The notes beneath the pieces were generated by a model. It had not been told where the DNA came from. It worked only from the letters and a program-made list of their open reading frames with translations, and did no database searches. A DNA stretch of 64,000 nt from the NCBI GenBank assembly GCA_038237625.1, contig JBBRYM010000012.1:1-64000 (forward strand), in the 5' to 3' direction. The position numbers and the translations under genes are program-made. Positions 63,979-64,000 of this stretch are shown piece by piece; within the stretch, counting starts at the first letter, position 1; every line of letters begins with the position of its first letter. Origin of the DNA: JAWVFM01 sp038237625. GTDB taxonomy: Bacteria > Actinomycetota > Thermoleophilia > Solirubrobacterales > 70-9.

Positions 63979-64000
63979 GATCTCCTCCGACCTGCGCGTG

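Overview
The window is 64 kb of dense, high-GC bacterial chromosome with frequent GTG/TTG starts, many 4-base ATGA/GTGA start-stop overlaps and almost no repeats. DisA, a CarD regulator, a SigH-like sigma factor, class III cyclases, BTAD/SARP-type regulators and several lysophospholipid acyltransferase and SCP2 proteins point to Actinomycetota, most likely class Thermoleophilia (Solirubrobacterales or Gaiellales type). That placement is an inference from gene content; there is no rRNA here to test it.

The backbone runs on the minus strand from about 44.1 kb down to 11.4 kb: tilS-hpt-ftsH-folP-folB-folK, then coaX-dusB-greA-lysS-FHA-clpC-(flippase)-radA, then disA-carD-ispD-(PHP phosphatase)-ispF, then cysS-rlmB-sigH and tRNA-Thr(TGT). 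This is close to the gene order around tilS-to-sigH in Bacillus subtilis. It covers tRNA modification, purine salvage, folate and CoA synthesis, protein quality control, c-di-AMP signalling, isoprenoid precursors and aminoacylation. Plus-strand or lineage-specific blocks interrupt it: an SCP2-hydrolase / acyltransferase / SRPBCC lipid cluster with an acyl-CoA ligase (14.5-19.0 kb), and an island with a collagen-like/C1q-like secreted protein, a SARP-like regulator fused to an alpha/beta hydrolase, and a glycosyltransferase (23.0-27.2 kb).

The left part (0-11.3 kb) holds a Pit phosphate transporter with its DUF47 partner, wecB, a frameshifted alpha/beta hydrolase, a pterin dehydratase, a BtuF-like binding protein, a rhomboid protease, an ECF sigma/anti-sigma pair, a second ECF sigma with a small membrane protein, an acyltransferase-GpsA fusion and a maleylacetate-reductase-like dehydrogenase.

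The right part (44-64 kb) holds a MerR-adenylate cyclase fusion behind an unusual run of hairpins (45.42-45.66 kb), a second SCP2/acyltransferase pair, two small coiled-coil proteins, a large multidomain peptidoglycan hydrolase with a degenerate M23 domain, a sirtuin, beta-oxidation enzymes (a 3-hydroxyacyl-CoA dehydrogenase/enoyl-CoA hydratase fusion and an acyl-CoA dehydrogenase behind a TetR-like palindrome), a PadR/SRPBCC pair, methylthioadenosine metabolism (deaminase and phosphorylase), a PAP2 phosphatase and an acyl-CoA carboxylase beta subunit. No transposon, phage gene, integrase or CRISPR array was seen. The points of interest are protein fusions, structured intergenic DNA and start-codon oddities.
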